Shown: positions 41,542 to 51,357 of the stretch, piece by piece
How positions within the stretch are numbered: the first letter of the stretch is position 1
How the letters are laid out: each line of letters begins with the position of its first letter
Assembly: GCF_009650435.1 (NCBI RefSeq)
Contig: NZ_VVIP01000064.1
Span: forward strand, 1-64,000
DNA from: Foetidibacter luteolus
GTDB lineage: Bacteria > Bacteroidota > Bacteroidia > Chitinophagales > Chitinophagaceae
DNA length: 64,000 nt
Reading direction: 5' to 3'
The notes under the pieces: model-generated
Seen by the model: only the letters and a program-made list of their open reading frames with translations
What the model was told of the DNA's origin: nothing
Database searches by the model: none
Program-made: the position numbers and the translations under genes

Positions 41542-42251
41542 TTTTTTTATGTTCCGGAGGGATTACTTACAGGAATCTATCTTATTGCAAATCAATCACT
41601 TATATTTTTAGTCGAATTTTTTGCCGAACAGAAATCGATTTTTCACCTTGCTCTTTATAAAACTTTACAAAGAATAGCATATCTGTACAAAGGTACGCTT
41701 ATTTTTCCGCCATCTTACTGTTATCCACAACAGCACCTAACATTGAAAACTCCGAATAGTGTTGTTTTATCGGATATGCATAGTGCATTAAGAGGTTAAA
41801 ATGTAAGTGAAAAAATCTTGGAACTAAAAGACAGTCACCTCTGACGCTACGGAGTTTTAAACATCATTTTTTCTAACGCCTGATTTGTATCCATCCCCGG
41901 AATCGCTTGGAGTGAAGGCATTGAGAAATATCAGGTGTAATAACGACAGCTTAGCATAGTTGTATACAGGGAGGTTATCCTGCATATCTTCTCAGAGTTT
42001 TGCTTGATGCAAAGACAGCGGTATACCACAAAAAGTTATCAAGCGGATAATGAATTCTCAGTTTATAGGAAAATCAATTGACGTCAATAACGATCGGATT
42101 ATGAAATTTCAACTATTATTGGATCAAAGTGTTGGTCAATGCATGAATATGGTTTTAATGTCGTTCAGAGGCAATATCCACTGATAACAAAAACGCGTGT
42201 ACTTTAAGCTTAATGCCTATATCCGAAAAAAACATTTGATAGTATTTTTCG

Positions 42252-42641
42252 TTACTCAGGAATAATCAAGTGACCAATGCCACCAGTCAATTTCCTTAAC
42301 CCCTATTTCAAACTTTCAAATTCCCTGTCGGTTACATTAAGACTGATTTCAATCAGCTCATTTCCATAAGTCATTGATAAATGTGTACGATATAAGTAGA
42401 TACTAAATATTGTAAGCTCACCTGATATCTCAGGGTCATTTGTTTCGATGTAATAATAATCACTTTCAAATTCGTCTTCTAAAAAAGTCCGTCGGAGCAA
42501 AATATACTTTTCCACTGAAGCCATTACGCTGACAGCTTTTATGTCCAGTACCGATGATCACTTATCTTCATTTTCCGATAGGGTAACGCTGCAGCCAAAT
42601 TCGTCATAAATTATTGATATTCTTCTGCACTCAAATTTCAT
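42252..42641 (-). pseudogene. Small conserved-looking gene split by two in-frame stops
   Basis: On the minus strand a continuous reading frame starts at ATG 42641 (MKFECRRISIIYDEFG). It crosses a TGA at 42558-42560 and a TAG at 42303-42305, and ends at TAA 42252. Total coding content is about 127 codons. The separate parts are 73 and 27 residues long and run in the same frame with no overlap of starts. I do not recognise the family; the acidic, beta-rich composition (DYYYIETNDPEISGEL) resembles small immunity or hypothetical proteins. It is probably a nonsense-inactivated gene. Expression as two short proteins from ATG 42524 is the alternative. Confidence 0.45.
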
Positions 42642-42748
42642 TTTCCCTATGTTATATATTGAACATCGAAGTTTTGCACAGCCTGAAGTTGGAGTATATA
42701 AGCATTTTCTGTATTGTTGCTGTCTTGTCCCACTTTGCATATTAGGTA

Positions 42749-42774
42749 GGGTGGGTCAAATTTAATTGCCACCA
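42749..42774. mobile_element. IS21-like end fragment
   Basis: The stretch AGGGTGGGTCAAATTTAATT matches, from memory, the repeated GGGTGGGTCAATTTNAATT end sequences of Bacteroidota IS21-family elements. No transposase gene is nearby, so it is a remnant. Confidence 0.35.
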
Positions 42775-43042
42775 ACGGGCAGGGCATTATGCAGGTTGGG
42801 AATTAGAATTCCGTCCGGCCACAACCGCTGCTGATTGAAAATATAAAGTTGAATTTAAGAACAAAAGCTCAAAGTTGCTCGTCCAGCCCGAACCACAGCC
42901 TGGATTTGCAATTGGCTGATGTTTGCTGGTCATGCCCAGCTTGCATAAAACCCAATGTTGCACTAAACCTTCGGTAGCCTTTGCTATTGCTTTATCGGAG
43001 GAACGTTTGCAGTTTTTGATTTTTCACCAAAAATCTAAAATT

Positions 43043-43375
43043 ATGAGCACTACAAAACGTTCTCCGAAAAGTGCCACACTGTTAGCGCAGGTATGTACTA
43101 AAGTACAGGGATTTTCTGATATGTACCGCCGTTTCAAAAGGCGCATGTCAACTTCAAGCCGTAGAACAAGTACACTTAGTAATTATACCCGGCATATAGC
43201 GCAGATGGCCCTGTATTTCAACAGCCTTCCAACGAATCTGGAAGATGACCAGATAGAAGATTACCTCTATGTATCGCAACAGCAGCAAAATACAGCTTAG
43301 AAACATATTTCAAACATACCGTCTATGGGCTTCGGTTCCTTTTCCGGCTTGAAGGGCTGGATGCCAAACGCGTAG
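43043..43375 (+). pseudogene. Truncated, frameshifted tyrosine integrase (IS91-associated type)
   Basis: The N-terminal core-binding domain of a site-specific integrase is encoded from ATG 43043, with RRTSTLSNYTRHIAQMALYF as the SAM-like part, up to a stop at 43298-43300. In another frame of the same strand the next bases encode TYFKHTVYGLRFLFRLEGLD, which is the continuation expected in such integrases. A single-base deletion around 43295-43300 would therefore account for the stop. The homology ends near 43375, where it runs into the antisense hydrolase fragment. The catalytic C-terminal domain is missing. Confidence 0.7.
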
Positions 43376-43752
43376 TTGATCAGCTGGCTGACCTGGTTTG
43401 GTTTGGGCCATGCTTTGAATTGAGGCATCAGGATAACAAAGGAAAAGTTTTGGTTCCCCGAAGTAAAGCTAAGCGGCAGTTTATTTTCAGCAATCAATTT
43501 GGGCAGGGCAAGTTTTAGCACTTTGCTTAAATCTTCTTTGCCATTGCCAAGTGCACCTGATCCATGAAAAAATAAGAGCAGTGGATACTTTCTGCTGCTC
43601 TCTGCATAAGATGGAGGAATCGCTTCATAAAAGCCGCCAACATTGTCCCCGATATTGATGGACCGGGCCTTTAATAAATAAGGCTCCGGGGGAGCAGGAG
43701 AAGGCGCTACTACTGATTGGTTATTGCATGAACATACCGCGAGCAGCAGCAC
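43370..43752 (-). pseudogene. Truncated alpha/beta hydrolase (esterase) lipoprotein fragment
   Basis: The minus-strand frame from GTG 43752 encodes a lipobox-like start (LLLAVCSCNN), then PLLLFFHGSGALGNG (oxyanion region), SKVLKLALPKLI, and VILMPQFKAWPKPNQV. These match the front of dienelactone-hydrolase or phospholipase-type esterases. The nucleophile elbow GxSxG and everything after are absent. The sequence stops being hydrolase-like near 43375 at the integrase junction, and the last 21 residues before the stop at 43297 are read through the integrase. An ATG 48 bases upstream in a different frame suggests a further frameshift at the N-terminus. Confidence 0.65.
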
Positions 43753-44076
43753 CAGGCCGCAGGTCTTTAGTCTTTGTGCCTATGCATTCTGAATTGTCCG
43801 GCAGCAGCAGGTGATAAGGCGCTTTTCGGGCAACAAATAAACAAGGGTTTGGCCTATGTTAATTTCCTAAGGCTTAAAGGATAGTCGGATATGTTGAGGG
43901 AGCAATAGTAATACAATTTGAACAAGCCAATTTGACTTTTAAACTTTTTTTGCATTTGCCCATTTCTATGCACTTGCATTGTGTATAATTACGCTGGCCT
44001 GGTAGTAAAACTTCCAAAATGATCTTTACTTATAAACAAAATTGTAATGATCACAGCCGGGTTTGCAAAAAGGATT
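43753..44076. other. Intergenic region
   Basis: This 324-bp gap is AT-rich with no gene or repeat that I recognise. The two flanking reading frames point to the left. Confidence 0.45.
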
Positions 44077-44544
44077 TTACTCCATCATGCCATTGAATAT
44101 CTCGGCGTATCTTCTCATCAGGCTCCCGTGATTATGAAATCCGCGGCTTCTGTAATAACTTTTGGATTGCCTGTCTTCCATGACAATGGAAACGCTGCCT
44201 GGTCCTGGCCGCCCCTTTTCATCAAGGTTCAAAGAAGGGTTATGGGACAGAAATATACTGTAGCGGTAGGTGGAAGTGTCATAGTTTTTCAGGTCTTCAT
44301 ATTTGACAAGCAAATAGGGTCCTTTGTACCCTTTAATGGACGAGCGTATAGTACTGGAGACGCCTATGCCAAACAGTGTATTGGTCACGACAAGCAGTGT
44401 GTCTTTGCCGGGCTGAAAGTCTGGCGGTATCTGACCGGTTTGTTTGGAGACATCAATGTCCTTGGCGGTGGCGCTTGCCAGGGCTAATGCAAAAAATACA
44501 ATAATGACCAAAGCGGATGAGAGGTGTTTAAAGATAGATTGCAT
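44077..44544 (-). CDS. Small secreted protein of unknown function
   Basis: The 155-residue protein has a signal peptide (MQSIFKHLSSALVIIVFFALALASATAKD), then a mature part of about 125 residues with conserved-looking HNPSLNLDEKGRPGPG and RGFHNHGSLMRRYAEIF near the C-terminus. I do not recognise the family. I start at ATG 44544; the longer frame (to 44631) has no signal. It overlaps the end of the upstream small membrane-protein gene by 17 bp, which implies co-expression. Confidence 0.6.
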   Translation of the reverse strand: MQSIFKHLSSALVIIVFFALALASATAKDIDVSKQTGQIPPDFQPGKDTLLVVTNTLFGIGVSSTIRSSIKGYKGPYLLVKYEDLKNYDTSTYRYSIFLSHNPSLNLDEKGRPGPGSVSIVMEDRQSKSYYRSRGFHNHGSLMRRYAEIFNGMME

Positions 44545-44881
44545 TGTTGATGAATTTAAGGTGAAAGCGGGTATTAAAAAAAAATGAAAAACCTGCGAAA
44601 ACAAAATAGATGATAATATCCAGGATATCACCAGTGCCAGGAATCACGTGTTGATATTGAAGAAGCTCGAAAAAAACGAAGATGCAAAACATAAGCATGA
44701 TCCAAAGGTGGTTCATCTCTCTGCCCCAAATGAGGTGAAGGGAACTGGCAAGCGCGTATGCCCACAAGCCGTCGGGTAAGTAGAAGATTAAGGCTCCCAT
44801 CCAGGATCCATATTTGTAAAGAAAAGCCCCTGTCAGTAAGGGGAAGAAAACCTGGGTTGTGATTTTTTTTAGATCACGCAT
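44528..44881 (-). CDS. Small integral membrane protein (VanZ-like layout)
   Basis: The protein of about 117 residues has four predicted helices: VFFPLLTGAFLY, MGALIFYLPDGLWAYALASSLHLI, LWIMLMFCIFVFFELLQ and LDIIIYFVFAGFSFFF. The ELLQYQHVIPGTGDILD motif resembles VanZ-type and citrate-transport-annotated small Bacteroidota membrane proteins, but neither function is shown. The start could be ATG 44881 (MRDLKKI) or 44920 (MPILLNN). It overlaps the next gene. Confidence 0.55.
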   Translation of the reverse strand: MRDLKKITTQVFFPLLTGAFLYKYGSWMGALIFYLPDGLWAYALASSLHLIWGREMNHLWIMLMFCIFVFFELLQYQHVIPGTGDILDIIIYFVFAGFSFFFNTRFHLKFINNAIYL

Positions 44882-44920
44882 GCTAGTCCCGTCATAAAGA
44901 TTGTTTAACAATATCGGCAT

Positions 44921-45501
44921 TCAAGGATGAGGACCAGGCTGGTTATTTGATTTAAAGAATATACCGTTGTTTGAGAAGCACCAACAGGCTATAACGGTTA
45001 CCAAAAAATCTTAAAACGGTAAGATAGTTAATCCTTGGTAACAGAAAAAGTAAATGCGAAATATCCAACTCAATTTTTGCCTTTTAATTTTTGAGATATT
45101 AAAATATTTTTCGTACCAATACTTATAGTATATGTTCTACTCATAAGTCAGACCAGTACACTTCTTAATTTCATTTTGAATGCTATCAAAAAAGTTGAAT
45201 ATATGTAGTAAAAAAATATTTGAATTTTAATCTTAATTTTTTTGGTGGTTAAATTATCTTTTCTAATTTCAGACAACAATAATTAGAATCAACCTTGGCT
45301 CGAAACAACATCCAATAACCTAAACACTTTGACATGACACCCGGCCTGAATACCGCAGCACCCTGACCTATATCAGTCTCCTGCAAATAATTTTATATTG
45401 AACATTTAATGTGGTCTAATAGATCACCCGGCAGACGTTTGTACAAAAAAATGTATACCGCCTCAAGGTAATGTATTGCCCTTTAAACAACCCAATGTCC
45501 T
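44921..45501. other. AT-rich intergenic region before the RHS locus
   Basis: This 581-bp divergent gap is AT-rich and contains a weak promoter-like pair near 45241-45271. No gene or known repeat was found. Confidence 0.5.
45241..45271 (+). promoter_or_regulatory. Possible promoter of the RHS locus
   Basis: A TTTG (45241-45244) is followed after 19 bp by TAATTTCA (45264-45271), which matches 6 of 8 positions of TAnnTTTG. The leader to the first ATG would be about 230 bp. Weak evidence. Confidence 0.3.
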
Positions 45502-48417
45502 ATGCGCAAAGCATTAGCCTTGTTGCTTGCAACAGTATTGTCCTTCCATGTTTATTCCCAATCAGACTCAACTTCAATAGAAGTAGTTAATGATACCGTC
45601 AAGGTTGTCAACGGCGAGTTTGTTGTAACAAACGCTACAAAAAATACGAGCGGCTATTTATATAACCAGGGTAACGGCATTACACGTTTTAAATCACTTG
45701 AAGGCATCACCAAAGCCAATGTTGTCCAGTTCCGTATTGGAGAAGATACTATTAACTTTCCTGACCTCGGTGATTCAATATATATTAATGCTGCGTTCAT
45801 AGACCGCCAGGTTAAAGTCTGGCGCAACGGTGTCTTTCAATACAGGGATTCCATTGATGGTATCCTCTACGATACGCTGACAGGTTCATTGCTTTTTAAA
45901 CCGGCTTTTAAGTACGGCGAAAAGATATCCATCGAAGCTGCTGAAATGGACCTTTTGCAACACGAAAACTTTGGATTTTATACAAACCGTAACAGCCTTC
46001 AGCTGGCTGCCAGCGAAGTTCTAGGCCACAAGTTTTCTCTGGTATGGGGAACAAGTAGCAAGACCCTGACAGAAAGCCCTGTAGTGGTGGGCATTGGCGG
46101 CTCCACGCTTTACGGTCAGGGGTTGTCCTTTCCTGACAGGCTGGGCGACAAGATCAATGCCTGGCTCCAGGAGAACACAGTCTCCCCTTCTTGGATCAAT
46201 CTTGCGCAAAACAATTTTCGCAGCTCGGATATTCACACAGTTGCCAGCGGTGGCAATCCAAATTACAATATAGACAAGGCTTTGAGTTATAAACCTGATA
46301 TCATTTTTATTGCCCTGCCCGGCCAGGATGTGGCGGACAATATCCCGCTGTCGACTACGCTGCAAAACCTGCGTGAGATTGATAATCTTTGTAAAGCCAA
46401 AGGTGCTGTTGCTTTTCTCCAGACTGCCCAGCCGCGTTCCGTTTTCAGTGACGCCAATGAGCAAAAACTTGAGGTGATGGCAGACAGCATCAGGCAGGCC
46501 TGGCCAGACAGGTATGTGGAAGCATTTACTGATATAAAAGACTACAGCACATCGAGGCCGGCATCCCTTCTTCCTGCCTACTCCCAGGCAGACAGCAGTA
46601 ATCTTTCAGGTGCAGGCAACCAGCCTGTTGCCAACCGCCTTTTTGAGCGTTGGCAGAATTATTTTCAGGCAACCGTGGGCGTTTCTTCGTTCAGCATCCA
46701 AACCAAAACGGATCAGACGGACTGGGTGGCCTTTAATTACATAACGGATCCGGATATCCTGAAAAAAACATTCAGCAAGCCCGATATACGCAAAAGGCAT
46801 TACAGGATAAGGGCAGACTTCAAAAACGGGCAATCTTCCCCTTACTCCAATACGGTCACGATAGACAGCACCATTATTACTACTTCTTCAGTCAGGGTCT
46901 TAATTGACCTGGGCGGTGACAGTTTATATACGCAGGGGCCAACCGGTCTTGACGGCAAACCAACACCTTCTCCGGACGGGCAGGGAAAATATTGGAATAA
47001 CTGGTACGGCACGGGCGGTGTCACCGGCTTTACCAACGGTGCGTTTTTGGGTAACCTGCGCTCCACTAATAATACCAACACCGGTATGGCTGTTAAACTG
47101 ATCGGCACACCGACTGGAACCTTTAACAGCGGTACCACCAAGGGGATCAATTATACCGGTTTTAAAACAGGCGCTTTTGATTATCCGATGCAGGCGCTTT
47201 ATGATAACATGTTCGGCCATAGCTCTACCAGTCCCAATGGGGTTACGCTGCGGCTGACTGGCCTGAATAGCAGCAAGGCCTACAAAGTAAAACTGTGGGG
47301 TGCCAGGCTTGATAACACTGCTACAGCCAGGGTCCTGCAGGCAAAACTGGGTGATAAGGACTGGAACTCGGCTTTAACGGTAGATACAAAATATCCGACG
47401 GCCGCTGTTCCTGATTATGACAGGGCTATCCTTTTCGATTATATTGCCGACAAGGACTCTGTTGATATCAACCTGCGTGTAGCACCGGGAAGCACCTACT
47501 GGCATGTAGGGGTGATAGACATTGATACAGTGCCTTATGTCCCCAGTCTCTTGCCGCTTGTCAAATTCACACCGCTGAATATTACCCTTAGTAATGATTC
47601 TTCCTACCAGCTTACACCCATTATCACGGCCAACGGAAGCACGATCAGCACTTATCAGTGGACGCAGGTGAGCGGTCCGAGTACAACGACTTTTGCTACG
47701 CCTACACAGGCTTCCACTTTTGTAAACAAGCTGACTAACGGTATCTATACGTACAAAATAACTGTGACAACCGTAAACGGAGAGGAAGTCAACGCGACAG
47801 CAAGCCTGCTGGTGTCTCCTAACGACAATGGCAAAAAAACCATGCGTGTTCATTTTTCATCTGCAAGGCAGGATGCTATCCCCGGTTGGATGAATGCATA
47901 TGGCTCCCCACACACGGATACAGCGGGCTTCACGGATCCAATAACTGGCTGGCGCCTGCATTCGGTGGCAACGGGTCTTTGGACACCGTATAACGGATAT
48001 AGTTCTTATGATGGTTCGGGTAAAACAACCGGCAATAATTCAGGGGTTGTGCCTGACCTGGCGTTGAAGAATTACTGGTTCAGCTCCAATACGGCCTTTA
48101 GCGGGCCTTATAATCTGGTCATCTCCGGGCTGGATACATCCAAAACATATAAGATTAACCTGGTGGGTTCACGCAATACCAATACGGGGGCGCCAAAATA
48201 TTCGTGTTTCAATATTAAGGACAGTAATGGAGACAACCAGGTATACCTGCAAAATGCTTTTGGGAATACGGGCCAGTACACGGCCAGTCCTGCGCTGCCC
48301 ACCGCGCTTACACCTGATGCAAACGGAAAGATTTATATCGGCGTCTATGCGCCTTCTAATACGGCAACCTATGGGCCTTTCAGTTACCTGAATGCCCTGG
48401 TATTGCAGGAAAATTAA
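45502..48417 (+). CDS. Exported multi-domain protein with degenerate SGNH domain (paralogue 1)
   Basis: The 971-residue protein has a signal peptide (MRKALALLLATVLSFHVYSQ). Parts in order: an N-terminal beta domain (about 30-155), an SGNH/GDSL-like domain (about 190-390), a fibronectin-like domain (about 395-455), a lectin or carbohydrate-binding-like domain (about 465-690), a PKD-like domain (about 695-790), and a second binding-like domain (about 800-971). The SGNH domain keeps Ser201 (GGSTLYG) and Asp364, but the block II Gly is Asn238, the block III Asn is Gln275, and the catalytic His is Asn367. It is probably a non-catalytic binding protein. Paralogue 2 follows after 36 bp, aligning over the full length. 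Confidence 0.8.
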   Translation: MRKALALLLATVLSFHVYSQSDSTSIEVVNDTVKVVNGEFVVTNATKNTSGYLYNQGNGITRFKSLEGITKANVVQFRIGEDTINFPDLGDSIYINAAFIDRQVKVWRNGVFQYRDSIDGILYDTLTGSLLFKPAFKYGEKISIEAAEMDLLQHENFGFYTNRNSLQLAASEVLGHKFSLVWGTSSKTLTESPVVVGIGGSTLYGQGLSFPDRLGDKINAWLQENTVSPSWINLAQNNFRSSDIHTVASGGNPNYNIDKALSYKPDIIFIALPGQDVADNIPLSTTLQNLREIDNLCKAKGAVAFLQTAQPRSVFSDANEQKLEVMADSIRQAWPDRYVEAFTDIKDYSTSRPASLLPAYSQADSSNLSGAGNQPVANRLFERWQNYFQATVGVSSFSIQTKTDQTDWVAFNYITDPDILKKTFSKPDIRKRHYRIRADFKNGQSSPYSNTVTIDSTIITTSSVRVLIDLGGDSLYTQGPTGLDGKPTPSPDGQGKYWNNWYGTGGVTGFTNGAFLGNLRSTNNTNTGMAVKLIGTPTGTFNSGTTKGINYTGFKTGAFDYPMQALYDNMFGHSSTSPNGVTLRLTGLNSSKAYKVKLWGARLDNTATARVLQAKLGDKDWNSALTVDTKYPTAAVPDYDRAILFDYIADKDSVDINLRVAPGSTYWHVGVIDIDTVPYVPSLLPLVKFTPLNITLSNDSSYQLTPIITANGSTISTYQWTQVSGPSTTTFATPTQASTFVNKLTNGIYTYKITVTTVNGEEVNATASLLVSPNDNGKKTMRVHFSSARQDAIPGWMNAYGSPHTDTAGFTDPITGWRLHSVATGLWTPYNGYSSYDGSGKTTGNNSGVVPDLALKNYWFSSNTAFSGPYNLVISGLDTSKTYKINLVGSRNTNTGAPKYSCFNIKDSNGDNQVYLQNAFGNTGQYTASPALPTALTPDANGKIYIGVYAPSNTATYGPFSYLNALVLQEN

Positions 48418-48453
48418 AAGAACATTTCATTTTATAACGATATCCAGTTTCTT

Positions 48454-51357
48454 ATGCAAAAAGCCATCCTCCTTTTTATCTTGCTACTCCCGGTACTGGG
48501 CGCTGTATCGCAAACACGCATCCAGGTAAAAGCCGATACCGTTAAAGTGGTTAACGGAGAACTGGTCATCAATAATGCAACGAAAAACACCAATGGTTAC
48601 CTATATAACGTCGGTAACGGCGTTACGCAGTTCCGGCAGGTGGATGCTGTTACCCGCGGCAAGGCTGTTCAGTTCCGGGTCGGGGTCACGGCAAATTTTC
48701 CGAAGGCTGGGGATGCAGCCTACACCAACAGTGCCTTTGCCAATAAGCAGATCAAGGTTTGGCGCAATGGCGAATTTCAATACAGGGATTCCACAGAAGG
48801 TATCCTGTACGATACCCTTAGTGGCAGAATATCCTTTTATCCGGGCCTCCGTTATGGGGAAAGGGTCTATGTAGAATCAGCGGATCTTAACCTGATCACC
48901 AATAAGAACTTCGGGTTTTACAGCAATGTCAAAAACCTGAAACTTGTTACAAAAAGCGCGGCAGGTTATCGTTTTACACTGAAATGGGGGGTCAACAACA
49001 AGACGTTGACGGATACCCCGAAGATCGTAGGTATCGGCGCTTCAACCCTCGCCGGGTTCAGGATGTCTTTCCCGGAGCGCTTAACGGATAAGATAGATGC
49101 CTGGCTGTCCCAAAATACCACAGGTCATTCCTGGACAAACCTTGCGGTGGCCGGATATACAAGCTTTGATGTTCATACCGTCGAAAGAAATGGTGATCCC
49201 GCCCATAATATCACAAAAGCGCTAAGCTACAACCCGGATTTTATCATCATGTGCTTGCCCGGCAACGATGTAATGACCGGGGTTAAGCTGGATACCACCA
49301 TTCGTAATTACCGGGAGATAGACAGCATCTGTAAGGCCAACGATGTGGTGCTCTTTATTGAAACCACCCAGCCCCGCAATGATTTTGACAGCCTGCAACA
49401 GGTTAAGTCCCGGGCGCTGGCTGATTCCGTCCGTAAGTTGTGGCCTGACCGCTATATTGAAGGATTTAATATACTCCTTGAGCCGGGTTCCATTGCAAGG
49501 ATCCTTGCACCTTATGTTATCTGGGACAATATACACCTGACAGGTGCGGGAACCTCACTTCTGGTTAATGAAGTTACCCAAAGATGGCTCGCCTATTTCC
49601 AGGAGAATACTGGTGTATATTCCTATACGTTGGAGTCTTCGCTCAACGGCTCCGACTGGTCGATATTCGATGTGATTACCGATCCTTCGGTCATGAAAAA
49701 ATCGTTCACCCGGCCTGATACGCGAAAACGTTACTTTAGGATAAAAGCAAATTACCAAAGCGGGGAATCTTCTTCCTGGTCCAATGTGCTTACCCTTGAC
49801 TCAGCCATCATCAATATCTCCGCCTCCAGGGTGCTGGTTGATCTGGGTGGTGATGGAGTCAACACCCTAAATGGGACAACCGCTGATGGCAGCCCCTCTC
49901 CATCACCGGATTTTGAAGCAAAACACTGGAACAACTGGTATGGTTCCGGTGGCAGCGCAGGCTTTACCAACGGCGCCAAGCTGGAAAACCTGGTGACTAC
50001 AGCCGGTACCGCCAGTGGGCTTACCATTAAATTGATTGGTAATCCCCTGGGTACATTCAACAGTGGTACTACCAAGGCTATCAACTATAATGGCTTTAGC
50101 TCCAACGTACTTGATTATCCCGCTGAAGCTGTATCCGATAACATGTTTACCCATAGCTCAACCTATTCAAACCCTGCAAGTATAAGAATAACCGGTATGG
50201 TTCGCTCCAAAGCCTACAAAATAAAGCTGTGGGGAGCAAGGCTGGATGATGCCAGTACCCCCAGGATACTGCAGGCAAAGATCGCAGAGCATGATTGGAG
50301 CCAGGGTGAAACTGCGCAAACAAAGTATAGTACTAATGCCACGGCGGACTATGACCAGGCTATCCTGTTTGAATATATCGCCGACCGGGATTCCGTTGAT
50401 ATTAACATCAGGCCGGCAAGCGGCAGTTCCTTTGCACATATCAGTGTAATTGATATTGATACCATAAAGTATGAAAACCGTAATCTTCCTATTTTAACCG
50501 TTCGTGATACAGCCATAACTCTGAGCCCAAGTGATTCTTCCATAGAATTGTCGGCGAATGTCGTTCTGAACAATACAGACATTGCCAGTTTTAAATGGAC
50601 AAAGGTTTCCGGGCCCAGCAACCCTACCATCGTAAGTGATACTGCACCTACAACAATTATCAATCACCTCACCAACGGTATTTATTCTTTCCGTTTGACA
50701 GCCATAACGACAGATAACGGAGAAACGGGGGTAACAGCCAAAGTGTATGTCTTCCCGGATAACGGTGGAAAGAAAACCATGCGGGTGTTTTTCTCTGCAG
50801 CTAAACAAGACTCCCTGCCAGGCTGGCTGAATGCTTACGGCCTGACCAATTCTGCCGTATACAGCTTTACCGATCCTGTAACAACCTGGGGTATTAACTC
50901 CGGCGGCACAGGCACTAATTACTGGAATCCATTCGGTGGCACCAACGCATTTGACGGACAGGGCACACAGACCGGTAACAACAGCGGGGCCGTGCCTGAC
51001 CTGGCACTGAAGAATTACTGGTACAATGCTAACAAGGTGTTCAGCAGCACTTATAACCTTGTAATAACAGGGCTGGATACATCGAAGACCTACAGCCTGT
51101 TCATGCTGGGCTCCAGGGACGTGACGACCACTTCGCCTAAATATTCCACATTCAACGTGAAAGTGGGCGGCAGCAACCAGGTGCACCTGCAAAACGCATA
51201 TGGCAATACCGGCCAGTATGCGGTATCCCCCACGCTTCCTACAGCATTGGTGCCTGACGCCACCGGTAAGATATATATCGGTGTGTACAGTAACAGCAAT
51301 ACCGGCAGCTATGGACAGTTCAGTTATCTCAATGCACTCATCCTAAAAGAAAACTAG
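48454..51357 (+). CDS. Exported SGNH hydrolase with binding domains (paralogue 2)
   Basis: The 967-residue paralogue has the same architecture as the gene before it. Its SGNH catalytic set is complete: Ser197 in GASTLAG, Gly234 in AVAGYTS, Asn271 in LPGNDVM, and Asp358/His361 in WDNIHLTGAG. It can therefore hydrolyse an ester or acetyl group, for example on glycans, at the cell surface, though the substrate is unknown. The same C-terminal lectin, PKD-like and second binding domains follow. Its stop is directly followed by the next gene's ATG, so the two are coupled. Confidence 0.85.
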   Translation: MQKAILLFILLLPVLGAVSQTRIQVKADTVKVVNGELVINNATKNTNGYLYNVGNGVTQFRQVDAVTRGKAVQFRVGVTANFPKAGDAAYTNSAFANKQIKVWRNGEFQYRDSTEGILYDTLSGRISFYPGLRYGERVYVESADLNLITNKNFGFYSNVKNLKLVTKSAAGYRFTLKWGVNNKTLTDTPKIVGIGASTLAGFRMSFPERLTDKIDAWLSQNTTGHSWTNLAVAGYTSFDVHTVERNGDPAHNITKALSYNPDFIIMCLPGNDVMTGVKLDTTIRNYREIDSICKANDVVLFIETTQPRNDFDSLQQVKSRALADSVRKLWPDRYIEGFNILLEPGSIARILAPYVIWDNIHLTGAGTSLLVNEVTQRWLAYFQENTGVYSYTLESSLNGSDWSIFDVITDPSVMKKSFTRPDTRKRYFRIKANYQSGESSSWSNVLTLDSAIINISASRVLVDLGGDGVNTLNGTTADGSPSPSPDFEAKHWNNWYGSGGSAGFTNGAKLENLVTTAGTASGLTIKLIGNPLGTFNSGTTKAINYNGFSSNVLDYPAEAVSDNMFTHSSTYSNPASIRITGMVRSKAYKIKLWGARLDDASTPRILQAKIAEHDWSQGETAQTKYSTNATADYDQAILFEYIADRDSVDINIRPASGSSFAHISVIDIDTIKYENRNLPILTVRDTAITLSPSDSSIELSANVVLNNTDIASFKWTKVSGPSNPTIVSDTAPTTIINHLTNGIYSFRLTAITTDNGETGVTAKVYVFPDNGGKKTMRVFFSAAKQDSLPGWLNAYGLTNSAVYSFTDPVTTWGINSGGTGTNYWNPFGGTNAFDGQGTQTGNNSGAVPDLALKNYWYNANKVFSSTYNLVITGLDTSKTYSLFMLGSRDVTTTSPKYSTFNVKVGGSNQVHLQNAYGNTGQYAVSPTLPTALVPDATGKIYIGVYSNSNTGSYGQFSYLNALILKEN

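Larger units (their letters stand above)
41061..42251. other. Long AT-rich repeat and spacer region
   Basis: This gap of about 1.2 kb starts with an R1 copy (41104-41217) and a tandem repeat with R4 stem-loops (41288-41541). From about 41560 it is AT-rich DNA without any gene I can support; both strands show frames with many stops. It marks a change in composition between the exporter operon and the degenerate island. Confidence 0.6.

Noticed and set aside
42303..42641. Stop-codon readthrough or recoding of the TGA
   Set aside because: No stem-loop or recoding signal is visible, and a second stop lies downstream; simple nonsense decay is more economical.
42558..42740. 60-codon frame as an independent gene
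   Set aside because: Its first 33 codons look random. The remainder is in frame with 42303-42524 and better explained as one interrupted gene.
43297..43752. Full-length hydrolase gene
   Set aside because: The last 21 residues come from integrase DNA read backwards, and the catalytic elbow is missing, so it is a fragment.
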